Below are positions 18,888 to 27,668 of a stretch of DNA of 64,000 nucleotides, one piece after another (the stretch's first letter is position 1; every line of letters starts with the position of its first letter). The notes below the pieces were generated by a model. It did not search any database, was not told the DNA's origin, and saw nothing but the letters and a program-made list of their open reading frames with translations. Both the position numbers and the translations under genes were made by a program. Origin of the DNA: Erythrobacter sp. (GTDB lineage Bacteria > Pseudomonadota > Alphaproteobacteria > Sphingomonadales > Sphingomonadaceae); assembly GCF_024305245.1 (NCBI RefSeq), contig NZ_JAMWYX010000009.1:88141-152140 (forward strand). Direction: 5' to 3'.

Positions 18888-21800
18888 TCATTCTTCCACT
18901 CTGACGACCAGCCGGACCGGCCCCAGCAAGCCTGACGGGTTGAGGGGCGATTGTGCCGTAACGTGCGGGTTGGTCGGATAGGTGAAGCGGCTGGCCCCGG
19001 CCTCGGCTTTCAGATCGCCGATGATGCGGTTTGCCCAGGTGTTGATGATCGTCACCTCGATCCTGTTCTCCCCCTTTTGCAGGGCATCCGAAACATCGAT
19101 CCGCCAGGGCGCGGTCCATACTGTTCCGACCTCGCGTCCATTGACAGTGACGAGCGCGATGTCGCGTGCCACGCCAAGATCGAGCCAGACCTTGGCATTG
19201 GCCGGCAGGCGATCGAGGCTCACGGTCTTGCGATAAGTCGCGCGTCCGCTGTAATATTTCACCCCCGGCTCGACATGATCGGTCCAGTCCTGCAGTCGTG
19301 CAAAGCGGATGCTGGCAGGCCCGCCCAAGGCAGGGTCGAACGTCACGTCCCAGTCATGGTTCAGGTCGGCGAGCAGTTTCGTGGGCGAGACGGGACCATA
19401 TTGCGGCAATCCCGGCGCAGTCTCGGCCGAGGCCACCAGCAGCACCGACTGAAATGCCTCCAAGCTGATCGGGCCGGCCATGAGAATGCCGTCATCCTGC
19501 ACCGCCGCCAGCGCGCTGCGCGACCCGCTGACCGGATCCCATAGCTGCAGTGCCGGGTAGCCCGATTTCAGGACCGGATCGATTGTCACTGCCTGATCGG
19601 TCTGGTTGGCAAGGAAGAAGACATCTTCCCTGGCTGTGCTGACCTGCGTCCAACGGATGCTGGCATAATCGATTCCAGAGACTTGCGGCCTGATGCCCTG
19701 GGTAGCGAATATTGTCGCCAGGGTCCCGGCACAGTGCACCTGTCCGCCGCCGAACGCGGCAGAGGTGCTTCCTGCCAAACCACAATCGCCCCATAGTTCA
19801 GCCGCACCGGCGCGGACCCTGGCATCTGCCGCTGCGCTGTCGGCCAGACTGGGCGAGCGCAGCGGGGCCGATCCGAACATTTGTCCGCCAGCCGCGACAT
19901 GTCCCGCCAGCACCTCCAGCAATTGCGGGGTCATCGTTTCGGACGGAGGCATCGCAAGGATTGCGTAGCTAGTACCATTGGGCAAAACCCAGCGCCCATC
20001 CCTGATCGTGACCAGCTTGGCCAATGCTTCGGTATTGACGTAATCGAATGCGACTCCGACGGGCGGCTCGGGATTGGCGAGACCGGACATTTTGGGTGTG
20101 TCCTCGCCGATGAAATACAGCACCTCGGCCTGGGGTACTCCGGCCTGCAGAACCCCGTGGGTTCGGCGCAGGTAATCGATCCATGCCTTGGCCTCGGGAT
20201 ACCAGGTATTGCCGCGATTGAATTCGCTGCCGAACCACGAGTTGACCCCGGCCAATCGGTCGTCCGGCTGGTGTATGTTCACATGCAGCACAAAGTGGTT
20301 GATGCCCTGCGCCGTCGCCTTGTCCCCTAGCCGCTTTAGAGACCACGGGGCGAGCGACCAGTGTCCTGCGGTTTCATCATTGGTAAAGGCCTCAGCCGAG
20401 ACACGCGGCTTGTCATATACCCGTGCGGCCGAGACCGCGGCCGGAATCTCGATATCGCCGCGATATTCCGGATTGACCCAGAACTCCGCACCCACCTGAT
20501 CGGATTGCCCGCCATATTGAAGGAATTCGCCGGGGAAGCCCCAGTGACCGTAGTTCTCTAGCCACAGCTGCATACCCGCATCATTGCTGAGCTTGCGCAG
20601 CCCTCCCACATATTCCCTCGAGATCACCTCGGATACGAGCTTGCGCAAATCCCACAGGAAGCGATCGGATTCGTCGGTGCTGCCGATGATCACGCCGCTC
20701 AGCGTCGGTAGATAAGGGACCGGGTCATAACCGAACCGTTCGACAAAGCGCCGGGCCATGTCGTCGGTCCAGTTCTGGGCACCCTGTTCGTAGCTGTCGG
20801 CGATCACCAGCGTGAAATTCGCCTTGGCTTGCGGGCTGAGCGCTGCGCGCGCGCGACCGACATAGCTTTCGAAGTGCGAGCGCAGGTGCACCGCGCTCAT
20901 CTTGTCGATCTCCAGCCCGGTCGCAGCCGGCGTCGAAGGGCCGTTTTCGGCCCCCGTCGGCACCATTCCGAACCATGCCAGACGCCAGTTGCCGTGCGGC
21001 GGCTGCCAATCGATCGACCCGTCACTGAGCAGCCGGTCGGTCAAATCGAGAACTTTCTCCTCGGGCACGGCAAATTGCGGATCGTCCTGCGCACCCTCGA
21101 CCGGCCAGAGATAGGCATCATAATCGGGCTCAGGGGTCTGCCACATCTTGCCAAGCTGCTTCTCGACATAACGCTCGATGAGCGGCGCTTCGCGCAAGGC
21201 AATATCGGCGAGCCGGATCGGATTGGAATCGGGTCCGCGGCGAACCTCGAGCCGGAACCGATCAGACGCGGTTGCCGGAATGCGAATCGTGATTGGCCCG
21301 TCATTCATCGGCCCGAGCTGGACGCGGGTCACCCGGCGATCGACAGTGAACTGCTCGATGCTGCGCCATTTTCCTGCCTCATCGGGCGCCAGCAGATCCA
21401 TCTCGGCATAGAAGGCGTCCGGGCCGGGAAAGATCTGCAGCGTGCGCACAGTCCGGGACGCGCTCAATTGCAGTTCCAGCACTACAGGCGTGGCAGTGCC
21501 GGACGCCGGCAGTTCGATGATTTCAGTCGTGTCGAGCCTGCCGTCGGCCAGATTGGCCAGCATGCGTCCGCCCTGCATGACGCGCGCGCCTCGAGCGAGG
21601 TTGGCCGTTCCTGCACCCTCAGGGTAGGCCAGCAGCCGCACCGGCTGAAAACCCGGGTCCGCCGCGACAAGCCGTGTCGGCATGTCATGACTGCCTGTGA
21701 CCCGATATTCCTGCACTGTCAGGCTGCGCATCGACTGTTCTGGCTTTACCCACGGACCGCCAGACTGGCTCCAGCCGGGGGAATTGAACATGCCAATGTT

Positions 21801-22184
21801 GACCTCGAGCCGCGCGGCTTCCTCCATCGCGTAGCGCAGCGCCTCCCACCATTCGGGCGAAAGGCTCGCGACTGGGCCGCGGTTGTCCGGATTGGTGTCG
21901 ACATTGCCGATATAGGCCTCAGCAATACCGATCCGGCGCATCACCTCGAGATCCTTGGTGAGGCCTTCCTTCGCTATATCGTCGCTCACCCAATACCAGA
22001 AGGTCGAGGGCGCGGCGCTGCGCGGCGGATCAGAGAAAGCCGCAAGTGCGGGCGAGCGAACTGGCGAGGCGGTGGCCGCAGGAGCCTTGCTAACGCCCGA
22101 AGAAGCGCAGCCCGCAAGGAGTGCAGCGGCCGATCCCGTAAGAGCGACCCGCAGCGACGGAAACGTGATGTTGAAAACGCCCAT
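18888..22184 (-). CDS. GH106 alpha-L-rhamnosidase, lipoprotein
   Basis: A 1098-residue glycoside hydrolase. The N-terminus carries a lipobox (LLAGC, Cys26), so it is probably anchored in the outer or inner membrane facing the periplasm. The segment FWYWVSDDIAKEG (residues ~61-73) with EVMRRIGIAEAYI and the length match GH106 alpha-L-rhamnosidases; a C-terminal beta-sandwich domain (around VWLDLGVARDIALVTVNG) is also usual in the family. It should release terminal L-rhamnose from oligosaccharides. It lies seven bases after the GH105 gene and four before the esterase gene, in one operon with kduD and kdgK. Rhamnose made here feeds the rha genes at 30-42 kb. Confidence 0.88.
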   Translation of the reverse strand: MGVFNITFPSLRVALTGSAAALLAGCASSGVSKAPAATASPVRSPALAAFSDPPRSAAPSTFWYWVSDDIAKEGLTKDLEVMRRIGIAEAYIGNVDTNPDNRGPVASLSPEWWEALRYAMEEAARLEVNIGMFNSPGWSQSGGPWVKPEQSMRSLTVQEYRVTGSHDMPTRLVAADPGFQPVRLLAYPEGAGTANLARGARVMQGGRMLANLADGRLDTTEIIELPASGTATPVVLELQLSASRTVRTLQIFPGPDAFYAEMDLLAPDEAGKWRSIEQFTVDRRVTRVQLGPMNDGPITIRIPATASDRFRLEVRRGPDSNPIRLADIALREAPLIERYVEKQLGKMWQTPEPDYDAYLWPVEGAQDDPQFAVPEEKVLDLTDRLLSDGSIDWQPPHGNWRLAWFGMVPTGAENGPSTPAATGLEIDKMSAVHLRSHFESYVGRARAALSPQAKANFTLVIADSYEQGAQNWTDDMARRFVERFGYDPVPYLPTLSGVIIGSTDESDRFLWDLRKLVSEVISREYVGGLRKLSNDAGMQLWLENYGHWGFPGEFLQYGGQSDQVGAEFWVNPEYRGDIEIPAAVSAARVYDKPRVSAEAFTNDETAGHWSLAPWSLKRLGDKATAQGINHFVLHVNIHQPDDRLAGVNSWFGSEFNRGNTWYPEAKAWIDYLRRTHGVLQAGVPQAEVLYFIGEDTPKMSGLANPEPPVGVAFDYVNTEALAKLVTIRDGRWVLPNGTSYAILAMPPSETMTPQLLEVLAGHVAAGGQMFGSAPLRSPSLADSAAADARVRAGAAELWGDCGLAGSTSAAFGGGQVHCAGTLATIFATQGIRPQVSGIDYASIRWTQVSTAREDVFFLANQTDQAVTIDPVLKSGYPALQLWDPVSGSRSALAAVQDDGILMAGPISLEAFQSVLLVASAETAPGLPQYGPVSPTKLLADLNHDWDVTFDPALGGPASIRFARLQDWTDHVEPGVKYYSGRATYRKTVSLDRLPANAKVWLDLGVARDIALVTVNGREVGTVWTAPWRIDVSDALQKGENRIEVTIINTWANRIIGDLKAEAGASRFTYPTNPHVTAQSPLNPSGLLGPVRLVVRVEE

Positions 22185-22191
22185 AGCAGAT

Positions 22192-23421
22192 CTATTCTGC
22201 CTTGGTTTCTAGCATCTCTGCGGCGAACAACAGCATGCCACCAACTCCGTAAAGCTGGCTCGACGCACTGTCAGTCTTCTGCGGGTCCTTGCCGACCTGT
22301 TGCACCCAACCGAGCTTGCCGTCATTTCCTACGGCGGCCCGCATAGCGTCCCACGACCGGTCGCGCGCGGTGACGTATTTTTCGCCCTCGAGCACGCCGT
22401 TGTTCAACCCCCACGCCAGGCCAAAGCCGAAAAAGCCTGTGCCGCTGGTTTCGGGATTGGTGACCAGCTCGGCATCCATCAGCGAGGTCGGCCAGTAGCC
22501 GTCAGGTCGCTGCAGAGTGATCAGCCGGTCGGCCATGGTGCGGAATGTCTTCATAAGGAGCGGGCGCTCGGGATGGTCTTCAGGCAGCGCCTCGATGAAG
22601 CGCGCCAGCCCGGCAAACACCCAGCCATTGCCGCGGCTCCAGAACACCTTCTTGCCGTTGGATGTGCGCGCATCGAAATAGCGGCTGTCGCGGAACAGCA
22701 AGCCGGTTTCAGGGTCTTGCAGATATTCGACCACCGCCCGCGTTTCCTTGGCCGCATAGTCGGCGTAGCGCGGATCGCCCGAGACCTTCGAAGCGAGCGC
22801 CCAGGACGGGGGCGCCATGAAGATCGCATCGGCCCAGCACCAGCGGCGCTGACACGCGCCTTCGGTGTGACCGTCTGCAGGCTCCTTGAATTCGAGGCTA
22901 TTGGTGTAATTGCGGGCAATGATCTCGTCGAAAACCTGGGTGGTTTTTTTCATCACCGTCGGGTTTTCGTCGCGCAGCGCCAGCGCGGCATAGACCGCAG
23001 CGACCGCCTGATCATCGCCGTGCCAAGTGCGCTCGCCAAGTTCGAAGCCGTTTTCCAGTGCGAACTGCCGGACATGGGCCATCAGCCGCTTATCGCCAAC
23101 CTTTGCGGCATAGCGTTCAAGCCCGATGTAGAAAGTCGCCTTTATCCAGCCACGCCCATAGGAACTTTCGGGCACCTTGAAGTCGAGGTAGTAAAGGTTG
23201 TCGTTGGCTGAGAGCTGCCATGCAGCGACTGCACAGCCAATCTCCCTTGCCGACGCCTTGCCGGGGCTGGCGAGCAACGCTCCGGACGATGCTGCGGCTG
23301 ACTCCGGACAAGCATGTTCCAGAGCCTTACCGGCGCCAGAACCTTCATGTGCTGCGGCATTGGTCGCGATCACCATTGCCGAGGCAAGAAACACCCCGGC
23401 GAGCGCCAGACGATTAGACAT
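22192..23421 (-). CDS. GH105 unsaturated uronyl hydrolase
   Basis: A 409-residue exported enzyme with a Sec signal (cut near residue 24, NAAA/HE). The alpha6/alpha6 barrel shows GH105 landmarks: WHGDDQAVAAVYAAL (134-148), CQRRWCWADAIFMAPPSWA (190-208) with Asp198 as the likely general acid, FWSRGNGWVFAGL and the SGTGFFGFGLAWG block. GH105 enzymes hydrate and release the 4,5-unsaturated uronic acid left at the non-reducing end by polysaccharide lyases, from rhamnogalacturonan or ulvan. It is the first gene of the GH105-GH106-esterase-kduD-kdgK operon and divergent from the MFS transporter. The product is the substrate of kduI. Confidence 0.9.
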   Translation of the reverse strand: MSNRLALAGVFLASAMVIATNAAAHEGSGAGKALEHACPESAAASSGALLASPGKASAREIGCAVAAWQLSANDNLYYLDFKVPESSYGRGWIKATFYIGLERYAAKVGDKRLMAHVRQFALENGFELGERTWHGDDQAVAAVYAALALRDENPTVMKKTTQVFDEIIARNYTNSLEFKEPADGHTEGACQRRWCWADAIFMAPPSWALASKVSGDPRYADYAAKETRAVVEYLQDPETGLLFRDSRYFDARTSNGKKVFWSRGNGWVFAGLARFIEALPEDHPERPLLMKTFRTMADRLITLQRPDGYWPTSLMDAELVTNPETSGTGFFGFGLAWGLNNGVLEGEKYVTARDRSWDAMRAAVGNDGKLGWVQQVGKDPQKTDSASSQLYGVGGMLLFAAEMLETKAE

Positions 23422-23526
23422 GCGAATCTCTCCCCCTTGGGCCTGATCTCAGCCTCTTTGCTGCGGCGCATAGTGCCAACTCGCCCACCGATTGCAAGTC
23501 GCAAATGTTCATTTATGATTAGACTT

Positions 23527-23539
23527 GATCTAAATTGAT
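23527..23539. promoter_or_regulatory. Candidate PUL operator between GH105 and MFS genes
   Basis: GATCTAAATTGAT, two GAT half-sites ten bases apart, in the divergent promoter region (106 bases before the GH105 ATG, 114 before the MFS ATG). The identical 13-mer recurs at 24988-25000, before the second transporter. Likely the binding site of the locus regulator; inferred from repetition. Confidence 0.5.
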
Positions 23540-23652
23540 GGGTCATGCAAGAAGGTGACGCGACCAGCTCGAAGGGCGCCGAAAGGCGCAACGCGACAGT
23601 CTGGTCTGCCTGGCAGATGAAACATCGTCGCCGGACGCAGGGGGGAAGTCTG

Positions 23653-24999
23653 ATGGCGAGTTCGAACGTGATCCCAGCTAACGTGGCCCCAGGCGCGGCA
23701 GGCAGTGTCCGTCCGGCAGGGCGTTATCGCTGGCTAATCGTAGCCTTGCTATTTGCAGCGACCACGGTCAACTACATCGACCGGACAATGCTCGGGCTGC
23801 TTGTGCCGACGCTCGAAAAAGACCTCGGGTGGAGCGAGGACGATTATGGCACGATCGTCTCCGCCTTCCAAGCGGCCTATGCGCTCGGGTTCCTATTCAT
23901 GGGCGCGCTGATCGACCGGCTCGGTCCGCGGATTGGCTATGCCATCGCGATCGCGATCTGGACGATTGGCCACGTCGCGCACGGCTTTGCCAGTTCAGTT
24001 ACCGGCTTCATTGCCGCCCGTGTGGTGCTTGGCCTAGGCGAGGCGGGACACTTCCCCTCGGTGATCCGCGCCCTGAGCGAGTGGTTTCCGCAGAAGGAGC
24101 GAGCCTACGCCGTGGGGTGGGTCAACAGCGCCACCACGATCGGCGTGATCCTGACCGCCCCCACGATCGCGCTACTGATGGTGGTGTTTGGAGCAGACTG
24201 GCGCGAGACCTTTATCTACACCGGCATCTTCGGCGCGATCCTGCTTGTGCTGTGGCTACGGCTATACAGCGCGCCGCGCGAGAGCGGCAAAGTCAGCGAG
24301 GCCGAACTGGCGTGGATCGAGCACGATCCTCCCGAAAAGATCGATCAGATCGGCTGGGGACAGATCGTGAGGCGCCGCGAGGCCTGGGCCTTCGCCACAG
24401 CCAAGTTCCTGACCGATCCGGTGTGGTTCCTGATGCTGTTCTGGCTGCCGAAATATTTCGTCAGCACATATGACGTCGATCTCAAGGTCGTGCTGCTACC
24501 GATGGTGATTATGTATATCCTGTCAGACATCGGCAGCGTTCTTGGCGGATGGACATCATCGCGGCTGATCCAGCGCGGCCACAGCGTCAATTTCGCTCGC
24601 AAGGTGACGATGCTCGGCGCCGGCTTCTGCGTTTTGCCGCTGCTGGCGGTGACGGGTCTGGAAAACATGTGGCTGGCGGTGCTGCTGATCGGCATCGCGC
24701 TCGCCGGGCACCAGGCCTTTTCTTCCACCATTCTGTCGATCCCGGCGGATCTGTTCCCCAAGCGGGCGGTGGGGTCAGTCATCGGGCTTGGCGGCTTCGC
24801 GGGCGGGATCGGCGGCATGATCATGGCAAAATCCACCGGCATGGTGCTTGAGGCGACAGGTGGAAATTACACGTTGATCTTTGCCGCGTGCACGGTGGTC
24901 TATTTCACCGCAGTCTTGGCCGTGCACCTGCTGAGCCCGCGCTTGGCCCCGCTTGCGCCTGACGCCGTGGAGCCGAAGGCACTTGCCGATCTAAATTGA
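23653..24999 (+). CDS. MFS transporter, hexuronate (ExuT-like) type
   Basis: A 448-residue inner-membrane carrier with about twelve transmembrane segments of the anion:cation symporter branch of the MFS. NYIDRTMLGLLVPTLEKDLGW (first helix region, NYxDR motif) and GEAGHFPSVIRALSEWFPQKERA are typical of hexuronate and galactonate transporters. I chose the ATG at 23653 because AGGGGGAAG precedes it at good distance; the frame is open 36 codons further. It should import unsaturated-uronate products or uronic acids. It heads a plus-strand gene set with the permease, DUF4861 and sulfatase genes. Its last codons overlap the operator-like repeat of the next gene. Confidence 0.86.
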   Translation: MASSNVIPANVAPGAAGSVRPAGRYRWLIVALLFAATTVNYIDRTMLGLLVPTLEKDLGWSEDDYGTIVSAFQAAYALGFLFMGALIDRLGPRIGYAIAIAIWTIGHVAHGFASSVTGFIAARVVLGLGEAGHFPSVIRALSEWFPQKERAYAVGWVNSATTIGVILTAPTIALLMVVFGADWRETFIYTGIFGAILLVLWLRLYSAPRESGKVSEAELAWIEHDPPEKIDQIGWGQIVRRREAWAFATAKFLTDPVWFLMLFWLPKYFVSTYDVDLKVVLLPMVIMYILSDIGSVLGGWTSSRLIQRGHSVNFARKVTMLGAGFCVLPLLAVTGLENMWLAVLLIGIALAGHQAFSSTILSIPADLFPKRAVGSVIGLGGFAGGIGGMIMAKSTGMVLEATGGNYTLIFAACTVVYFTAVLAVHLLSPRLAPLAPDAVEPKALADLN

Positions 25000-25014
25000 T
25001 CAGTTTCGATCATT
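24988..25014. promoter_or_regulatory. Candidate PUL operator, three phased GATC boxes
   Basis: Three GATC boxes at 24988, 24998 and 25008, each one helical turn apart, overlap the MFS stop codon and lie 64-87 bases before the permease ATG. TGATC-N6-GATCA (24997-25012) is an inverted repeat that matches 35352-35368 upstream of the TonB receptor. Probably bound by the locus regulator. Confidence 0.55.
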
Positions 25015-25074
25015 TTCTTGCGAAGGCCTGATTGTCGGCTAGGCTCGCAAACCGAACGAAGTGGGAGAGCACAG

Positions 25075-26721
25075 ATGGAGGAATTCGAGCGCGTACCGGT
25101 GGCGCCGTCAGGGCTGAAGCCGGCGCGCTATTTCGCGGCCTCCTACGCCGGGGAACATGTCGCGGGAACGGAATTCGTGATCGGTGCCATGTTCGTTTCC
25201 TGGGGTGTCGGCGCTGGTGAGGTGATCTCAGGCCTTGTGCTCGGCAATCTGCTGGCGGTGCTCAGTTGGGTGTTGATCTGTGCCCCGATCGCAACCGACA
25301 CGCGCCTGACGCTTTACGCCTACCTTGAAAAGATCGCCGGGCCGGGCTTCATCAAGATCTACAGCGTGATCAACGGCATCCTGTTCTGCGTCCTGGCGGG
25401 CGCGATGATCACCGTGTCGGCCAGCGCGGTGCGAATCCTGTTCGGAATTCCACCGCAGGTCGAATGGTATCCCACCAGCCCGATGTTCGTTCTTGTAGCG
25501 CTCGGGGTAGGCGCGGTGGTTTCCTTCGCGGCCATGCGCGGTTTCAGCTTTGTCGCACGCTTTGCCGAAGTGGCCTCACCCTGGATGATCCTGATGTTCT
25601 TCGTCGGCGGCGCGGCGATGCTGCCGCTGATCCTCGCCGCCACACCTTCGGTGCCGGACCTGACGGGCTGGAGCGACTTTCTTGCCATGGCCGAAGCGAG
25701 CATCTGGATCGATCAGGGCACTGATCTCGGCTTCTGGCATGTGGTGGCGATTGCCTGGGGTGCGAACCTCGCCTTTCACGGCGGGCTTGGCGACATGTCA
25801 ATTTTGCGCTTTGCGCGGCGGTCTTCCTATGCGTGGTTCTCGGTCATTGGCATGTTCATCGGCCACTTTGCCGCCTGGCTTGCGGCGGGAATCATGGGCG
25901 CAGGTGCGGCGCTGCTGCTCAAACAGCCGTTGACCTCGCTCGATGCCGGCGAAGTCGCGTTCCAGGCGCTGGGGCCGGTCGGCATTCTTGTGGTGATCGT
26001 GGCCGGCTGGACCACCTCAAACCCGACGATCTATCGGTCGGGCCTTGCGTTCCAGTCGCTCCACCCGGCATGGTCGCGCGAACGGGTGACGCTTGTCGTC
26101 GGGGTCATCACCACCGTCATCGCCTGCTTTCCCTTCGTGTTCACCAAGCTGCTCGATTTCCTCGGCATCATGGCGTTGGTCATGGCGCCGATCGGCGGCC
26201 TGATCTTTGCCGAGCACGTGCTGTTCCGGCGCCTCGGGTTGACGCCGTACTGGCGCACGGCTCAGAATTTGACGATCAATCTCCCTGCACTGATCACCTG
26301 GGTCGGAAGCGTCGCACTTGCCTCGCTGCTCGGGTTCGGAATGGGTGTGCATGTCCTGTTTCTGTTCGTGCCGGCATGGCTGGCAGCAGCGGTGCTTTAT
26401 CCTGTGCTAGCCGCGATGATGGGCGCGCGCGTTGCCGCAACGCCGCACATGGCCGCCGCCGAAACTGCCGAGCGGGCACGCCAACAGGCCGAGGCTGACA
26501 TTCTCGAAAGCCATAAGGCGGTTGGCCTCGCCCGCGCGAGCGGCAGCCGGATGCTAATGGCGGGGGCCATGCTCTCGCTGTTCGGAGCAGTCTGGCTGGG
26601 CGCGACGGTGCTGGCAGGTGGCAGTCTGACGCAATTCCAGACGCTGATCATCTGGCCGACTGCGACCTATTTCGTGTTCGCGATCCTGCTGGCGCTGCGC
26701 GAACCGGAGGCAGCGGCATGA
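25075..26721 (+). CDS. NCS1/purine-cytosine-permease-like transporter
   Basis: A 548-residue inner-membrane protein with about twelve transmembrane helices in the NCS1 (cytosine-purine-allantoin permease) fold. GEHVAGTEFVIGAMFVSWG and IAWGANLAFHGGLGDMSILRFARR are the most family-like parts. The ATG at 25075 has GGGAGAG seven bases upstream. NCS1 permeases classically carry nucleobases, but distant members occur in polysaccharide loci; lying between a hexuronate carrier and a sulfatase, this one may carry a sugar or sugar acid such as rhamnose. That is inference. Its stop overlaps the DUF4861 start (ATGA). A charged ~45-residue loop (HMAAAETAERARQQAEAD) precedes the last two helices. Confidence 0.78.
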   Translation: MEEFERVPVAPSGLKPARYFAASYAGEHVAGTEFVIGAMFVSWGVGAGEVISGLVLGNLLAVLSWVLICAPIATDTRLTLYAYLEKIAGPGFIKIYSVINGILFCVLAGAMITVSASAVRILFGIPPQVEWYPTSPMFVLVALGVGAVVSFAAMRGFSFVARFAEVASPWMILMFFVGGAAMLPLILAATPSVPDLTGWSDFLAMAEASIWIDQGTDLGFWHVVAIAWGANLAFHGGLGDMSILRFARRSSYAWFSVIGMFIGHFAAWLAAGIMGAGAALLLKQPLTSLDAGEVAFQALGPVGILVVIVAGWTTSNPTIYRSGLAFQSLHPAWSRERVTLVVGVITTVIACFPFVFTKLLDFLGIMALVMAPIGGLIFAEHVLFRRLGLTPYWRTAQNLTINLPALITWVGSVALASLLGFGMGVHVLFLFVPAWLAAAVLYPVLAAMMGARVAATPHMAAAETAERARQQAEADILESHKAVGLARASGSRMLMAGAMLSLFGAVWLGATVLAGGSLTQFQTLIIWPTATYFVFAILLALREPEAAA

Positions 26722-27668
26722 ACCACCATGTGACAAGCGTAGCAATTTTGCTAGCGATGCCGGGCGCACTAGCGGCCTGCACGACATCATCGGAATCGGG
26801 GGCTGTCGCCGTGCCGGTCACAGTCGACCTGCGACTGCGTGAAACGCCAGAGGCCGCCTATCAATCGGTCAGCGAAGTCTTCGTCCCCCCCAGTCACGTG
26901 ATTGGCGACGGGCTATTCCCTTATGAGGGGATCGGCTGGGAAAATGGTTATGTGGGTTATCGGCTTTATCTCGATGGCCGGTTGGTCACCGACATATTCG
27001 GCAAGCAGCGCCCCGACCACGCGCTGGCCGGGATTGCGCGGTTCGGATCATATCACGCCCTCGCTTCGTGGGGCATGGACGTGCTCAAGGTCGGCCCCAG
27101 CCTCGGCATCGGCGGGCTCGGGGTCATGCGCGAGGGCAAGCCTGCGCAATTTGGTGCGATTCCCCGCCTCTTTGCCCGCATCGAGAATATCGGCGGCGAC
27201 GAAGGCACGTTCGTGATCGAGGCAGGAGGCATCGAGGCGGATGCCGGGTCATCCGGTCAGTTCTCGATGCGATACACCATGGGCAAGTTAAGCCCGTTGA
27301 CGCGCGTGGCGGTAACGGCGGACCCGGCGCTGCCTCTAGCCAGCGGGATCGTGATGCATGACGGCGCAAGCTTCCTGCAGTCGGCGCCGGGTAGCAAGGG
27401 CCCCTGGCATTACATCGCGACCTTCGGGCCGCAGAGCGAAAACAAGGACAACCTCGGCATGGCGTTGTTCTACCGCGTGGATCAGGCCAGCTATGGCGGG
27501 CTTGCGAATACGACCCATTTCGTGACCTTTGCGGCGCCCCAGTTCGAATATGCCTTTCTTGCCGCTTGGGAGCGGGACGAAAGCGGGGTCAGGAACATCA
27601 CCGATTTCGAAACGCTGCTCGAACGCGAAATCAAAAGGCTTCAAGCCGGTATGCAAGAGGATAGCTGA
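26718..27668 (+). CDS. DUF4861 lipoprotein
   Basis: A 316-residue protein of the DUF4861 family with a lipobox LAAC (Cys21). The core block PYEGIGWENGYVGYRLYLDG (residues ~68-87) followed by VTDIFGKQ is diagnostic. The family is all-beta and is commonly found in alginate, ulvan and rhamnogalacturonan loci of Bacteroidetes and Proteobacteria; it may bind or act on uronate-containing oligosaccharides, but I know of no settled activity. ATGA overlap with the permease gene and TGATG overlap with the sulfatase gene make it the middle of a tightly coupled trio, so permease, DUF4861 and sulfatase probably act together on one intermediate. Confidence 0.82.
   Translation: MNHHVTSVAILLAMPGALAACTTSSESGAVAVPVTVDLRLRETPEAAYQSVSEVFVPPSHVIGDGLFPYEGIGWENGYVGYRLYLDGRLVTDIFGKQRPDHALAGIARFGSYHALASWGMDVLKVGPSLGIGGLGVMREGKPAQFGAIPRLFARIENIGGDEGTFVIEAGGIEADAGSSGQFSMRYTMGKLSPLTRVAVTADPALPLASGIVMHDGASFLQSAPGSKGPWHYIATFGPQSENKDNLGMALFYRVDQASYGGLANTTHFVTFAAPQFEYAFLAAWERDESGVRNITDFETLLEREIKRLQAGMQEDS

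Noticed and set aside
20829..22346. Long plus-strand open frame of 505 codons opposite the GH106 gene
   Set aside because: It lies antisense to a well-supported GH106 gene, is rich in Arg, Gly and Pro as expected of GC-rich shadow frames, and has no recognisable domain.
23545..23652. Upstream start for the MFS transporter
   Set aside because: The extra 36 residues are not conserved-looking and the inner ATG has a strong ribosome binding site.
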